A stretch of 64,000 nt of DNA from Mycolicibacterium sp. BiH015. Its GTDB lineage: Bacteria; Actinomycetota; Actinomycetes; Mycobacteriales; Mycobacteriaceae. The translations under genes and the position numbers were made by a program. The stretch lies in the NCBI RefSeq assembly GCF_027706845.1, contig NZ_JAQGCZ010000002.1, positions 620,001 through 684,000 on the forward strand, given 5' to 3'. The notes under the pieces were generated by a model. The model did no database searches and had not been told where the DNA came from. It worked only from the letters and a program-made list of their open reading frames with translations. Positions 16,939 through 26,204 of the stretch are shown here, in pieces; positions within the stretch are counted from its first letter, which is position 1, and the number at the start of each line of letters is the position of its first letter.

Positions 16939-18139
16939 CCGTTTGGCCGAGACGGTCCGGACCGAGGGTGTGCGCATTCTGGCAACTTTGGTCCGGACGG
17001 TCGGCGACCTCCAGATCGCCGAGGACGCCGTCCAAGAGGCCACGTTGCGTGCGCTGCGGGACTGGCCCCGCAACGGCGTCCCCGACCAACCTCGCGCATG
17101 GCTGACCGTGACCGCGCGCCGGGTGGCTGTCGACATTCTCCGCAGAGAGGGCGCGCGAGCGGGAAAGGAGTTGGCCAGCATGGATTTCAGCCAACGGCTG
17201 GACGAGCCGGATGACGTGGTAGGCGATGACAGGCTGAGGCTGGTCTTCACCTGCTGCCACCCTGCGCTCGATCTGAACCAACAGGTGACCCTGGCATTGC
17301 GCACGCTATGCGGGTTGTCGCCCAAACAGATTGCTGCAGTGCACTTGTCGAGCGAAGCGGCGGTGGCGAAGCGACTGACGCGGACACGAGCAAAGATCAC
17401 ACGCGCCGCCATCCCCTATCGCACACCCGCCGAACACGACCTACCGCAGCGACTGGCCGGCGTGTGTGCGGTCGTCCATGCGACTTACACGATCGCTCAC
17501 AGCGCGGTGGGTGGCGTCGCGGTCAGCGACGTCGACGGCTGCCGCGAGTCCGTGCGGCTGGCGCGGCTGGTCCACAACCTGATGCCTGACGAGCCAATGC
17601 CGATGGCCGTGCTGGCGTTGCTCCTCTACACCGAGTCCCGCCGCGCCGCGCGGTTCGACTCCGCCGGAGAGCCGGTGGTGCTTGCCGAGCAGGACCGCCG
17701 CCTCTGGGATCGCCAGGCGATCGACGAAGCCACCCGTCTCCTCGCCGCGTCGTTGCGGCGAACAAGCGGGATCGCCGATCCGTACCAGCTGCAGGCCGCG
17801 ATTGCCGCCGAGCACGCACGCGCGGTCTCCTATGAGTTGACCGACTGGGCGGAGATCGTGAGGCTCTACGATCTGTTGCTTTCGCTGCAGAAGACGGCAC
17901 CGGCAGCGCTGGCGAGAGCTGTGGCCATGGCCGAGTACCGCGGACCCGACGCGGGACTGGAAGCGTTGGCGTCGGTTCCGCCGGACCAACGCTGGCAGGC
18001 GGTTCGGGGCGAGTTACTGGCCCGTCGTGGCGACTTTGCCGAGGCGGTCGCGGCGACGCGACTGTCGCTGACCGACGACGTGCCGGCGCCCGAGCGGCGG
18101 TACCGCGAGCGCCGGATCGCCGAGTGGTCATCCACGTAA
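16901..18139 (+). CDS. ECF42-type RNA polymerase sigma factor with C-terminal helical repeat domain
   Basis: 412 residues. Sigma region 2 (GDLQIAEDAVQEATLRALRDWPRNGVPDQPRAWLTVTARRVAVDILRRE) and region 4 (LRTLCGLSPKQIAAVHLSSEAAVAKRLTRTRAKI) are followed by about 220 residues of TPR-like helices in place of an anti-sigma partner. That C-terminal extension is required for activity in studied ECF42 members. Start is GTG 16901, inside the YCII gene. It probably autoregulates the YCII-sigma pair. Confidence 0.88.
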   Translation: MPSRCDLLSTSADRLAETVRTEGVRILATLVRTVGDLQIAEDAVQEATLRALRDWPRNGVPDQPRAWLTVTARRVAVDILRREGARAGKELASMDFSQRLDEPDDVVGDDRLRLVFTCCHPALDLNQQVTLALRTLCGLSPKQIAAVHLSSEAAVAKRLTRTRAKITRAAIPYRTPAEHDLPQRLAGVCAVVHATYTIAHSAVGGVAVSDVDGCRESVRLARLVHNLMPDEPMPMAVLALLLYTESRRAARFDSAGEPVVLAEQDRRLWDRQAIDEATRLLAASLRRTSGIADPYQLQAAIAAEHARAVSYELTDWAEIVRLYDLLLSLQKTAPAALARAVAMAEYRGPDAGLEALASVPPDQRWQAVRGELLARRGDFAEAVAATRLSLTDDVPAPERRYRERRIAEWSST

Positions 18140-18365
18140 ACGCGCCCGCACGCACTAACACCTGATCGCCTGAAGGACGGGAACAAGCGGAGGTTATCCA
18201 GACTGAGACGGGAGGTTATCCCCCGTGACACTTGGATTTTCGCGCAGCATGCTGGTCAAGATCTCGTATACCGGAGACTTCTGAAGAATTCAACGAGGTC
18301 GTTGTCAAGCGAGAAAGCCGCACCCTCACCAAGGACCGACCCACGCGAAATCGGAGCAGATCGAT

Positions 18366-19505
18366 ATGACGACGAGCGCAAAACACTTCGAGAAACTGAG
18401 GATGGGACGCCGCACCTTTCTCAGCGGCGCCGCTGCTCTTGGGGCCGGTGTCGGATTATCGGCGTGTGCCACCAAATCCGAGCCAGGCGAAGAAGTGACA
18501 GACATCTCGGTGCGAGATCAAGACCTACGCTTTATCGCGACGGAAGAGACGTATAGCACCGATGAGCTTATTGCGCTGAACGCGATCAACGCTGATCACG
18601 CAGACTACCTCAAGGAAACTGGGCTCGCCGATCTCGGACCCAGCCGCATCGGCGCGATGGATGAGGCCGGCATCACCGTTCAAATCCTGTCTGCACATAC
18701 GCCCGGTGTGCAGGATCTCCTCGGTCAAGAGGGCAACGATCTTGCGTATCGTCTCAACAAGATGATCGCCGACGGCCCGATGGCCACCTATCCGGGGCGG
18801 TACCAGGCGTACGCGACCCTGCCCTTGCGGGATCCCGAGGCGTCTGCGGACGAACTGGAACGCGCTGTCCGCGAGGACGGTTTCGTCGGTGCCATGACCA
18901 ACGGGTTCGTTGACAGCAGGTTCCTCGACCACCAAGATTTCGAGCCCGTTCTGGCGCGTGCCGAAACGCTTGACGTTCCGATATATCTACATCCGGGCTT
19001 CCCGCCCCGGGAAGTCTTCAACACTTACTACAGCATTCAGCGTCCAGGCTATAACGATGAATATCAGGATTACATTTTCAGTGGTTCGGGATATGGCTGG
19101 CACCAAGAGGTCCTTACTCAATGCCTTCGGCTGATCATGACGGGGGCGTTCGATAGATTCCCCAGGCTGAAAATCATTGTGGGACACATGGGAGAGGGTC
19201 TCCCGTTCTATTACGAGCGCATCGTGAACGACCTGCAGGATCCGACCGAAGGGTCGCTGAGTAGGCCTATTGGTCAGTACTTCAAGGACAACTTCTGGTT
19301 CACCACCAGCGCGTTCTTCCAAGATGAATTGCTCGATCTCCTGCTGAGGCACATCAGTGTCGATCGAGTGATGTTTGCCATCGACTATCCGTTTGCCGAC
19401 ATGAAGGAGGGAACCGACTGGTTTCGGGCAGTAGATCTGCCACGCGAGACGAAAGAGAAGATTGCGTTCCGCAATGCCGAAACTCTATTCGGGATCAGCG
19501 TTTGA
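18366..19505 (+). CDS. Tat-exported lipoprotein amidohydrolase (decarboxylase-like)
   Basis: 379 residues. A twin-arginine-like signal (GRRTFLSGAAALGAGVGLSAC) ends in a lipobox with the modified Cys at about residue 34, so the enzyme should be anchored outside the membrane. The TIM barrel resembles gamma-resorcylate-decarboxylase-type amidohydrolases (Amidohydro_2): YLHPGFPP, IVGHMGEGLPF and FAIDYPF carry the later metal ligands. The first-strand E-x-H is not obvious (ATEETYS). Base composition is visibly more AT-rich than the neighbours, especially 19000-19100, suggesting recent acquisition. Substrate unknown. Confidence 0.82.
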   Translation: MTTSAKHFEKLRMGRRTFLSGAAALGAGVGLSACATKSEPGEEVTDISVRDQDLRFIATEETYSTDELIALNAINADHADYLKETGLADLGPSRIGAMDEAGITVQILSAHTPGVQDLLGQEGNDLAYRLNKMIADGPMATYPGRYQAYATLPLRDPEASADELERAVREDGFVGAMTNGFVDSRFLDHQDFEPVLARAETLDVPIYLHPGFPPREVFNTYYSIQRPGYNDEYQDYIFSGSGYGWHQEVLTQCLRLIMTGAFDRFPRLKIIVGHMGEGLPFYYERIVNDLQDPTEGSLSRPIGQYFKDNFWFTTSAFFQDELLDLLLRHISVDRVMFAIDYPFADMKEGTDWFRAVDLPRETKEKIAFRNAETLFGISV

Positions 19506-19610
19506 CGCGTGCCCGGTAGGGCCATGAAAACCATCCCTGGGTTTCGTTACCATGCTTTCGAAAACGATTGTGGCGCAGCACTTGTCGCCCACAGGGGCGA
19601 GTGCGAATGG

Positions 19611-20531
19611 TCAGCTGTGCGATCGCTTCCGCGTTGCAACCGCCTCAGCGACCGCGGCGCGCAATGCGCTCAGTAGCGGACGCTCGTCGCCCCGCCGCCA
19701 TGCCAGCACCAGACGGCTGGGCGGCAGCCCAGTGACCGGCCGGACCACCACCCCGTCGCGTTCGACGAGCGCCGTGTTGCCCGCTGCCAGCAAGCACACG
19801 CCGAGCCCTGCGGTGAGCGCCTCGACGGTTTCCTCGGCGCTGGCGATCTCGGCGCCGATGTGGACCGGCCGGCCGCCACGGTGCTCGAGCGCCAGCCAAT
19901 GATCGCGCAGCACTCCGCTGGTGGCAGGCAGGGCGAGAAAGGGCTCATCGAGGAGATCGGCGAAGGAGACTTCGTCGCGTTCGCCGAGTCGGTGTCCTGC
20001 CGGCATCGCAACCATGAGCGGCTCGGTGGCAATCTCCAGCCAGTCGTACTTGGCGGGTGTGGCCAGGGGCAGCCACAGGAATGCGGCGTCGGTGCGTTGC
20101 GCGGCGGCGGCCGCGCTCAGGCCACCGGTGGGATCATCCCAGGGGACCTGGCGGATCCGCAGTCGTGCTGCGGGCGCGTGATCGGCCAGCCTGGTGCGCA
20201 CCACCGGCAGCAGCCCCCGACCGACGGCAGTGGAGAACCCGACGACCAGCGTGACCTCCTGGGCGGCGACGGTGGCGGCAAGCGCATCCCCGGCTTCGGC
20301 CCATTGGGCCAACATTGCGCGGGCGTGAGGCAACAGCGCGCGCCCGGCGGGGGTCAGCTCCACTGTGCGCTTGTCGCGCACGAACAGGTCGGTGCGCAAA
20401 TGATTTTCGAGCGCGCGGATCTGCTTGGACAATGCCGGTTGGCTGACGAACAACGCCTCGGCGGCGCGGGTGAAATGCAGGTGCCCGGCGACGGTGACGA
20501 AGTAGTGCAGATCCCGGAGATGCACAGTCAT
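19611..20531 (-). CDS. LysR family transcriptional regulator
   Basis: 306 residues. The N-terminal winged HTH (MTVHLRDLHYFVTVAGHLHFTRAAEALFVSQPALSKQIRALE) is followed by a two-lobed substrate-binding domain. It is divergent from the SDR gene at 20616, its probable target. A T-N11-A palindrome lies across its own start codon. Confidence 0.9.
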   Translation of the reverse strand: MTVHLRDLHYFVTVAGHLHFTRAAEALFVSQPALSKQIRALENHLRTDLFVRDKRTVELTPAGRALLPHARAMLAQWAEAGDALAATVAAQEVTLVVGFSTAVGRGLLPVVRTRLADHAPAARLRIRQVPWDDPTGGLSAAAAAQRTDAAFLWLPLATPAKYDWLEIATEPLMVAMPAGHRLGERDEVSFADLLDEPFLALPATSGVLRDHWLALEHRGGRPVHIGAEIASAEETVEALTAGLGVCLLAAGNTALVERDGVVVRPVTGLPPSRLVLAWRRGDERPLLSALRAAVAEAVATRKRSHS

Positions 20532-20544
20532 AACACTTAGTTAT
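20530..20544. promoter_or_regulatory. LysR-type T-N11-A operator
   Basis: ATAAC-ACTTA-GTTAT, a perfect inverted repeat containing T-N11-A. It overlaps the first codon of the LysR gene and lies 72 bases before the divergent SDR start. It fits autorepression and SDR activation by the LysR protein. Confidence 0.65.
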
Positions 20545-20615
20545 CACAGCGTGTCTTGGACAGGGGCGCAGCGGACGCGGATCGTTGTGATCACCGGGCA
20601 TGTCAAGGAGGACCG

Positions 20616-21473
20616 ATGAACACACCCAGCCCACGCGTGTGGTTCGTCACCGGCGCCACCGCCGGTTTCGGGAGAGCGATAGCGGAAGCCGCAATCTCCG
20701 CGGGAGACGTGGTGGTGGCCGCGGGCCGCCGTCCGCAGCTTCTGGACGATCTCGCCGCCAGTTACCCCGACCAGGTGGAGGTGCTGCGCCTCGACGTCAC
20801 CGACAGCGCTGCGTCGACCGCAGCGATCGCCGACGTGGCGGCACGCTACGGTCGCATCGATGTGCTGGTCAACAACGCCGGACGAGGTCTGGTCGGCGCC
20901 GCCGAAGAGACCACCGAGGCGGAGCTGCGCGACTTGTTCGAGTTGCACCTCTTCGCCCCCGTCGCGCTGACCAAGGCGGTACTGCCGGTGATGCGGGCGC
21001 GCAGGACAGGGGCGATCGTGCAGATGTCGTCCATGGGCGGCCAGGTGTCTGCCCCGGGTTTCTCGGCCTATGCCGCAACGAAGTTCGCGTTGGAGGGCTA
21101 TTCGGAGGCATTGGCCGCAGAGGTTGCGCCATTGGGCATCCGCGTGCTGGTCGTCGAACCCGGTGCGTTCCGCACCGAGTTTTCCGGCGGAGCGCTGACC
21201 GAGAGCGCGTGTATCGACGACTACGCCGACACCGTCGGTCCCACGCGGCAGATGATCAAAGGCCTCGACGGCACCCAGCCCGGCGACCCCGCCAAGGCCG
21301 CAGCGGCCATACTCGCCGCTCTTGACGCCCAGAACACCCCGCTGCGGCTGCCGCTCGGTGACGACGCCGTGGACGCCATTCGCGCCCATCATGCCAGTGT
21401 GGAAGCCGAACTGCGGCAGTGGGAATCGGTTGCGAGGGACACCAAGATCTCCGGAGACCGGATGGTCCGGTGA
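20616..21473 (+). CDS. Short-chain dehydrogenase/reductase
   Basis: 285-residue classical SDR: cofactor loop TGATAGFGRAIA (residues 12-23), D60-type adenine contact LRLDVTD, NNAGRG, catalytic S and YxxxK (YAATK). The extended C-terminus is common in oxidoreductases acting on retinoid- or steroid-like substrates, but the substrate cannot be told. AAGGAGG six bases upstream supports the ATG. Divergent from, and probably regulated by, the LysR gene. Confidence 0.88.
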   Translation: MNTPSPRVWFVTGATAGFGRAIAEAAISAGDVVVAAGRRPQLLDDLAASYPDQVEVLRLDVTDSAASTAAIADVAARYGRIDVLVNNAGRGLVGAAEETTEAELRDLFELHLFAPVALTKAVLPVMRARRTGAIVQMSSMGGQVSAPGFSAYAATKFALEGYSEALAAEVAPLGIRVLVVEPGAFRTEFSGGALTESACIDDYADTVGPTRQMIKGLDGTQPGDPAKAAAAILAALDAQNTPLRLPLGDDAVDAIRAHHASVEAELRQWESVARDTKISGDRMVR

Positions 21474-21526
21474 TCGACGGCCGCGCAATGCTGCCTGGCG
21501 CGACCCTTTCTACCTAGAGTGGGCCT

Positions 21527-22711
21527 ATGAGTCGGACACCGGCTTCGGACGGGACCATCACACCGTTTCTCATCGAGGTGCCCGACGCAGAGATCTCCGA
21601 CCTTCGTCGTCGGCTGACGTCCGTGCGCTGGCCGGAACCGGCGACCGTCGACGACTGGAGCCAGGGGGTGCCCCTGCGGTATCTGCAAGGACTTGCCGAT
21701 TACTGGGCGCACACGTATTCCTGGCGGACCACGGAGGCGCGACTCAACCGCCTCCCCCAATTCACCACACGCATCGACGGCCTTGATGTGCATTTCATCC
21801 ATGTGCGCTCACCGCAATCCGGTGCGATTCCTGTTGTGATGACGCACGGATGGCCGGGGTCTTTCCTCGAGTTCGAGCAGACCCTCGCCCCGCTGACCGA
21901 TCCGAAAGCTCATGGTGCATCCAGCGCGCAACCCTTCGATGTCGTGGTCCCCTCACTGCCCGGCTATGCCTTCACGGGCAAACCCGTCGAAGCCGACTGG
22001 GGTATTCACCGAATCGCCAGGGCCTGGGTCGAATTGATGAGACGCCTGGGCTACGAACGGTTCGTGGCACAGGGCAGCGACTGGGGAACCAGTGTCTCGA
22101 CCAGCATCGCGCTTCAGCACCCTGAACGTGTCCTCGGCATTCACCTCGTTCCGCCGCTCGCACCAGCCGACTCCGACACCACCGCAATGACTGACGCCGA
22201 GCGTGCCGCCGAGGCGGACCGCCGCGAACGGGCTCGTGACTCGGGATACTCGGCCGTGCACGGTAGTCGTCCTCAGACGATCGGGTATTCCCTGGTGGAT
22301 TCGCCTGTTGCCTTGTGCGCCTGGATTGTGGAGAAGCTGTGGGCGTGGGCCGATCACGACGGTGATCTGAGCGACGTCCTGTCCCCGGATCAGGTGCTCG
22401 ACAACGTCTCGCTGTACTGGCTGACGCGGACCGGGGCGTCCTCGGCGCGGCTGTACTGGGAGAGCATCGCCCGGGTAAGCGAATGGATGACGACCTCGGC
22501 GGGCACACCGATTGATGTGCCGACGGGGTGCACGGTCTTCCCGAGGGAGGTGCCTCGGGCGTCACGCCGCTGGGCTGCGCGCAGATTCACCAACATCGTC
22601 CACTGGGGTGAACCCAAGCGCGGCGGCCATTTCGGCGCCTGGGAGCAGCCCGAAGTCTTCGTTGACGAGCTTCGCCTGAGTGCTGACCGGATCTTGAATA
22701 CCTCTGATTGA
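21527..22711 (+). CDS. Epoxide hydrolase (microsomal type, EHN domain)
   Basis: 394-residue alpha/beta hydrolase with the N-terminal EHN lid (PFLIEVPDAEISDLRRRL... WRTTEARLNRLPQFTT). The oxyanion motif is HGWPGS (107-112), the nucleophile D185 is in QGSDWG, and the catalytic His is in GGHFGAWEQP near residue 370. The expected product is a trans-diol from epoxides. It follows the SDR by 53 bases on the same strand and may share its transcript. Confidence 0.9.
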   Translation: MSRTPASDGTITPFLIEVPDAEISDLRRRLTSVRWPEPATVDDWSQGVPLRYLQGLADYWAHTYSWRTTEARLNRLPQFTTRIDGLDVHFIHVRSPQSGAIPVVMTHGWPGSFLEFEQTLAPLTDPKAHGASSAQPFDVVVPSLPGYAFTGKPVEADWGIHRIARAWVELMRRLGYERFVAQGSDWGTSVSTSIALQHPERVLGIHLVPPLAPADSDTTAMTDAERAAEADRRERARDSGYSAVHGSRPQTIGYSLVDSPVALCAWIVEKLWAWADHDGDLSDVLSPDQVLDNVSLYWLTRTGASSARLYWESIARVSEWMTTSAGTPIDVPTGCTVFPREVPRASRRWAARRFTNIVHWGEPKRGGHFGAWEQPEVFVDELRLSADRILNTSD

Positions 22712-22807
22712 CAACGGATCCCGTGAGCACATGCAGCAATGCGACCGCGCACCTGAAGACGCCGGCATCGTAGAGGGTGGTGCCCACCCGTCAGCGATCT
22801 GCGCCGG

Positions 22808-23998
22808 CTAGACCTGTCCGTCGTTGCTCGGCAGCCGACGACGAAACGCGGAGGCGACGAGGTGGCGCCGCAACGGACCACTGGACTGCCGGAAGAGGCA
22901 GTTCATCGCGCTCATGATGCCGCCGACGTCGCTGCGCGCGGTCAGGTAGGTCCAGCGGTGGGCGTCGGGTAAGGCGAAGAACTCTTCGAAGAAGCCGGGT
23001 ACGTCCTCCGGCGACATCCTCAGCAAGGCTTCCAGACCGATGCGCCGGAATCGGTGAACCACCTGCGCCGAGCGCGGCCAGACGACCTTCTTCGCGGCGG
23101 CCAGTGCGGCGTCCGGCCCGCCGGGCAGGTGGGCAGCGAGCGCCTCGGCGACTGCCGGGGCGAGATGCAGCGACGCGGCCAGGCTGTATCCCGTCGCCGG
23201 ATGGACCAGTGGTGCAGCCGCTCCGAAGCCGACCGTCCAGGTATCGCGGTGCCGCATCTGGTCGACCGGGAACCAAACTCTTTCCGCTGCAGCCCCTTCC
23301 GGCGGCCGGATGCCGTGGCGGGCGAGCCGCGCATGAAGCCGTCGACGCAACTCCGACATGGGCAACCCCGGCCGGCGGGCCAGCGAGGTTTCTTCCACCA
23401 GCACCTGACCGCCGCCGAGCGGGATCGCATAGAGGAACGTCGGCCAGCCTGTCTCGCCGTGATCGGCGCGCCAATCCATGAACAGCGCGTCGCCTGCCGT
23501 CAACAGTGGTGCCGCGGCATCGGCATCGAGAACCAATCCGTAGGCCGTCTGCTCGGCGGGCGTCTGCCGCGATGGGCGCGAATCCAGGGGACGCCACCGA
23601 CCACCGGCGTCGACAACGACCGCGGACCGAAGCTGTGTTCCGTCGGCCAGCTCGACCACGCCGGGGGCCGGCAACCCCACCGCGCGTCCCGTCAGGACGC
23701 GTACATCGGTAAGCCGGCTGGCGAGGTGAGCCTGTAGAGCAGGCACATCGAGGACGGCGTAATCCCAGCCCAGGTGGCGTTCGGTCAGCGCAATGACCCG
23801 CCCCGCGGCACGGGCGGCGATCACAGACGCCGGAAGGTCGGCCGGAAGCTCGCGGCTCCACATCCCGTAGGTCGCCTTCCACGGCCGCTCCGGTGCAGGG
23901 TCCAGCAACGCGGTATCCAAGCCGCGCCGGCAACACGCTGCTGCCAACGCCGACCCTGCGGGCCCTCCTCCGACGACGAGAACGTCCACACGTCCCAT
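22808..23998 (-). CDS. Lycopene beta-cyclase (CrtL/plant type)
   Basis: 396-residue flavoprotein. The N-terminal VDVLVVGGGPAGSALA binds the dinucleotide. YGMW (about residue 43), the VLVEETSLARRP segment and PLVHPATGYSLA are signature motifs of the CrtL-b/CrtL-e/lycopene cyclase family, which cyclises lycopene ends to beta-ionone rings. The start is ATG 23998, just before VDVLVVGGG; an upstream in-frame start at 24031 adds only a polar stretch. No other carotenoid genes (crtE, crtB, crtI) are in this window, so the pathway must be encoded elsewhere. Confidence 0.85.
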   Translation of the reverse strand: MGRVDVLVVGGGPAGSALAAACCRRGLDTALLDPAPERPWKATYGMWSRELPADLPASVIAARAAGRVIALTERHLGWDYAVLDVPALQAHLASRLTDVRVLTGRAVGLPAPGVVELADGTQLRSAVVVDAGGRWRPLDSRPSRQTPAEQTAYGLVLDADAAAPLLTAGDALFMDWRADHGETGWPTFLYAIPLGGGQVLVEETSLARRPGLPMSELRRRLHARLARHGIRPPEGAAAERVWFPVDQMRHRDTWTVGFGAAAPLVHPATGYSLAASLHLAPAVAEALAAHLPGGPDAALAAAKKVVWPRSAQVVHRFRRIGLEALLRMSPEDVPGFFEEFFALPDAHRWTYLTARSDVGGIMSAMNCLFRQSSGPLRRHLVASAFRRRLPSNDGQV

Positions 23999-24114
23999 CG
24001 TGCCTTGTCCCCCGTCGGGACCTCGCCGCACACCTTCGAAACACGACCGCGGCGCTCAGAATCGCGATGAGATGAACCGGTGACCGGCAGACCCGCATCC
24101 GGGAGCCTGTCGCG

Positions 24115-24890
24115 GTGACCCGCCAGATTCGCATCAACGCGTTCGACATGAACTGCGTCGCCCACCAGTCCCCCGGCCTGTGGAAGCACCCTGACGACCA
24201 GTCGTGGCGCTACAAGGACATCCGGTATTGGACCGAACTCGCCCAGTTGCTCGAACGGGGCCGGTTCGACGGACTGTTCATCGCCGACGTGCTCGGCACC
24301 TATGATGTCTACGGCGCATCCGACGAGGCTGCCATCCGTCAGGCCGCCCAAACGCCGGTGAACGACCCGATGCTGCTGGTCTCCGCGATGGCCTTGGTGA
24401 CCGAGCACCTCGGCTTCGGCATCACCACCGGCACCGGCTTCGAGCATCCCTATCCGTTCGCCCGCCGGATGTCGACCCTCGACCACCTCACCAACGGCCG
24501 CATCGGCTGGAACGTCGTGACCGGCTACTTGCCGTCGGCGGCGCGCAACATGGGCCAGACCGATCAGCCCGCCCACGATGCGCGCTACGACCACGCCGAC
24601 GAGTACCTTGAGGTGCTCTACAAGCTGTGGGAGGAGTCCTGGCGCCGGGCTCATTCGCGCAATTCATCGATCACGTGGTGCCGGTTCTCACCGAACGCGG
24701 TGCCTACCAGCCCGCCTACACTTCAGGCACCCTGCGCCACAAGCTGCTCGGCAACGGCGACCGATTGCCTGCCGAGCACCGCGGCGCCGGCTACCGTGTG
24801 GGCGCACCAGGTTCGACGATCATCGACAGACCCTCGACCCTGCCAACATCATCGGCATCGGCCGCATCCCAACCCGCCCGCGGACGTTGA
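24115..24890 (+). pseudogene. NtaA/SnaA/DszA-type monooxygenase with internal deletion
   Basis: The first 175 residues are a clean N-terminus of the NtaA/DszA LLM monooxygenase family (INAFDMNCVAHQSPGLW, WRYKDIRYWTELAQLLERGRFDGLFIADVLG, GRIGWNVVTGYLPSAARNMG, HADEYLEVLYKLWEES). The reading then jumps frame to the family's last segment, GSFAQFIDHVVPVLTERGAYQPAY and TLRHKLLGNGDRLP. About 200 codons are missing around 24640. This removed the middle of a full-length (about 440 residue) enzyme. The intact DszC-like gene follows, so a sulfur- or amine-oxidising pair has lost one member. Confidence 0.8.
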
Positions 24891-24982
24891 CCCTAGGACG
24901 CGAGCCCGTGGACCGTCACGGATTGCGTTCCGGGAGAATGAAAATGGTGCATCCGGGACCCAGCACGCTTTGATTGACGGCT

Positions 24983-26176
24983 ATGACCATCATTGTTGCC
25001 GAAGAACGCACGCAGCAGGCGCGAGACCACTTCGCACCGCTGTTCGCCGAGATCGCCCGCGGAACCCTGACGCGGGAACGTGACGCAGCGTTGCCCACCG
25101 ATGCGGTGGCGGCGCTCAAGGAGGCCGGGTTCGGAACGCTACGTGTGCCCGTGGATTTCGGCGGCTGGGGCTTGAACTGGCCGCAGGTCACCGCGCTGTG
25201 GATCGACCTGGCCGCCGCGGACGCCAACCTCACCCAGGCATTGCGCGGTCACTTCGTCTTCGCCGAGGACACGGTCTTCCGTCATCGAAGGGGTGAGGAC
25301 CAGAGCCACTGGTTCGGCAAGTTCGCCGCGGGCGAGATCGCCGGCAATGCGTGGACCGAGACGGGGGCAACCGCGATGGGTGACGCGCAGACCGAGATCC
25401 GCCGCGTCGACGGTCGGGCGGTGGTCAACGGCCGCAAGTTCTACACCACCGGAACGATTTTCGCCGAGTGGGCCGACGTCTACGTCAAGGACGGTGACGG
25501 GTGGGCCATCGCCCTGGTCGACACCCGCCAGCCCGGTGTGGTGGTGCACGACGACTGGAACGGGTTCGGGCAGCGCGGGACGGGAACGGGCACCACGGAA
25601 TTCCACGGAGCCCGGGTCGAGGAGATCGTCCCGTTCGACCGGCGTCACCCGTACCAGACCGGCCTGTACCAACTCAACCTCGTCGCCACCCTGGCCGGCA
25701 TCGCCCGGGCCATCCTCGCCGACGTGACCCGCGAGGTGCAGCAGCGCGACCGCAACTTCTCACACGCCAGTGCTGCACGGGTGCGCGATGATCCGCAAGT
25801 GCTCGGCAGGGTGGGCGAGATCTGGGCGGCGGCCTACAGCGCCGAAGCCATCGCGCTGCGTCTGGCCGAGGCCATCGACGCGGCCGCGAACGCCGACGAC
25901 GAAGATCTGGCGGCCGCCGCGGAACGTACCGAGTTGGAGTCCGCCGCAGCACAGGTCACTGTCTCGCAGCTGGTGATCGATGCCGCTTCCAACCTGTTCG
26001 ACACGCTGGGGGCCTCCGCGACCTCCACCACCCGGGCGCTCGACCGCCACTGGCGTAACGCGCGAACGGTGGCCTCGCACAACCCACGACTGTTCAAGGC
26101 CAAGGTGCTCGGGGCGCACGTGGTGAATGGGGCCGCACCCCCTTACGCCTGGGGTATCGGGCGGACGGAGCGTTAG
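24983..26176 (+). CDS. DszC/SfnB-like flavin monooxygenase (acyl-CoA dehydrogenase fold)
   Basis: 397 residues of the acyl-CoA dehydrogenase fold, in the branch that uses reduced flavin and O2 (SfnB, DszC, TdsC). N-terminal helices lead to FGTLRVPVDFGGWGLNWPQV, the flavin strand GNAWTETGATAMG, the loop NGRKFYTTGTIFAEWADVYV, and the closing HNPRLFKAKVLGAHVVNGAAPPYAWGIG. Family members oxidise organosulfur compounds during sulfur limitation. ATG 24983 is chosen over an in-frame TTG at 24974. The upstream partner monooxygenase is broken. Confidence 0.83.
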   Translation: MTIIVAEERTQQARDHFAPLFAEIARGTLTRERDAALPTDAVAALKEAGFGTLRVPVDFGGWGLNWPQVTALWIDLAAADANLTQALRGHFVFAEDTVFRHRRGEDQSHWFGKFAAGEIAGNAWTETGATAMGDAQTEIRRVDGRAVVNGRKFYTTGTIFAEWADVYVKDGDGWAIALVDTRQPGVVVHDDWNGFGQRGTGTGTTEFHGARVEEIVPFDRRHPYQTGLYQLNLVATLAGIARAILADVTREVQQRDRNFSHASAARVRDDPQVLGRVGEIWAAAYSAEAIALRLAEAIDAAANADDEDLAAAAERTELESAAAQVTVSQLVIDAASNLFDTLGASATSTTRALDRHWRNARTVASHNPRLFKAKVLGAHVVNGAAPPYAWGIGRTER

Positions 26177-26204
26177 TCGATCCTCCGCCAGGGGGCGGCG
26201 CCGA

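Noticed and set aside
22791..24149. 452-codon Arg-rich minus-strand frame
   Set aside because: Another frame over the lycopene cyclase gene, which has all family motifs.
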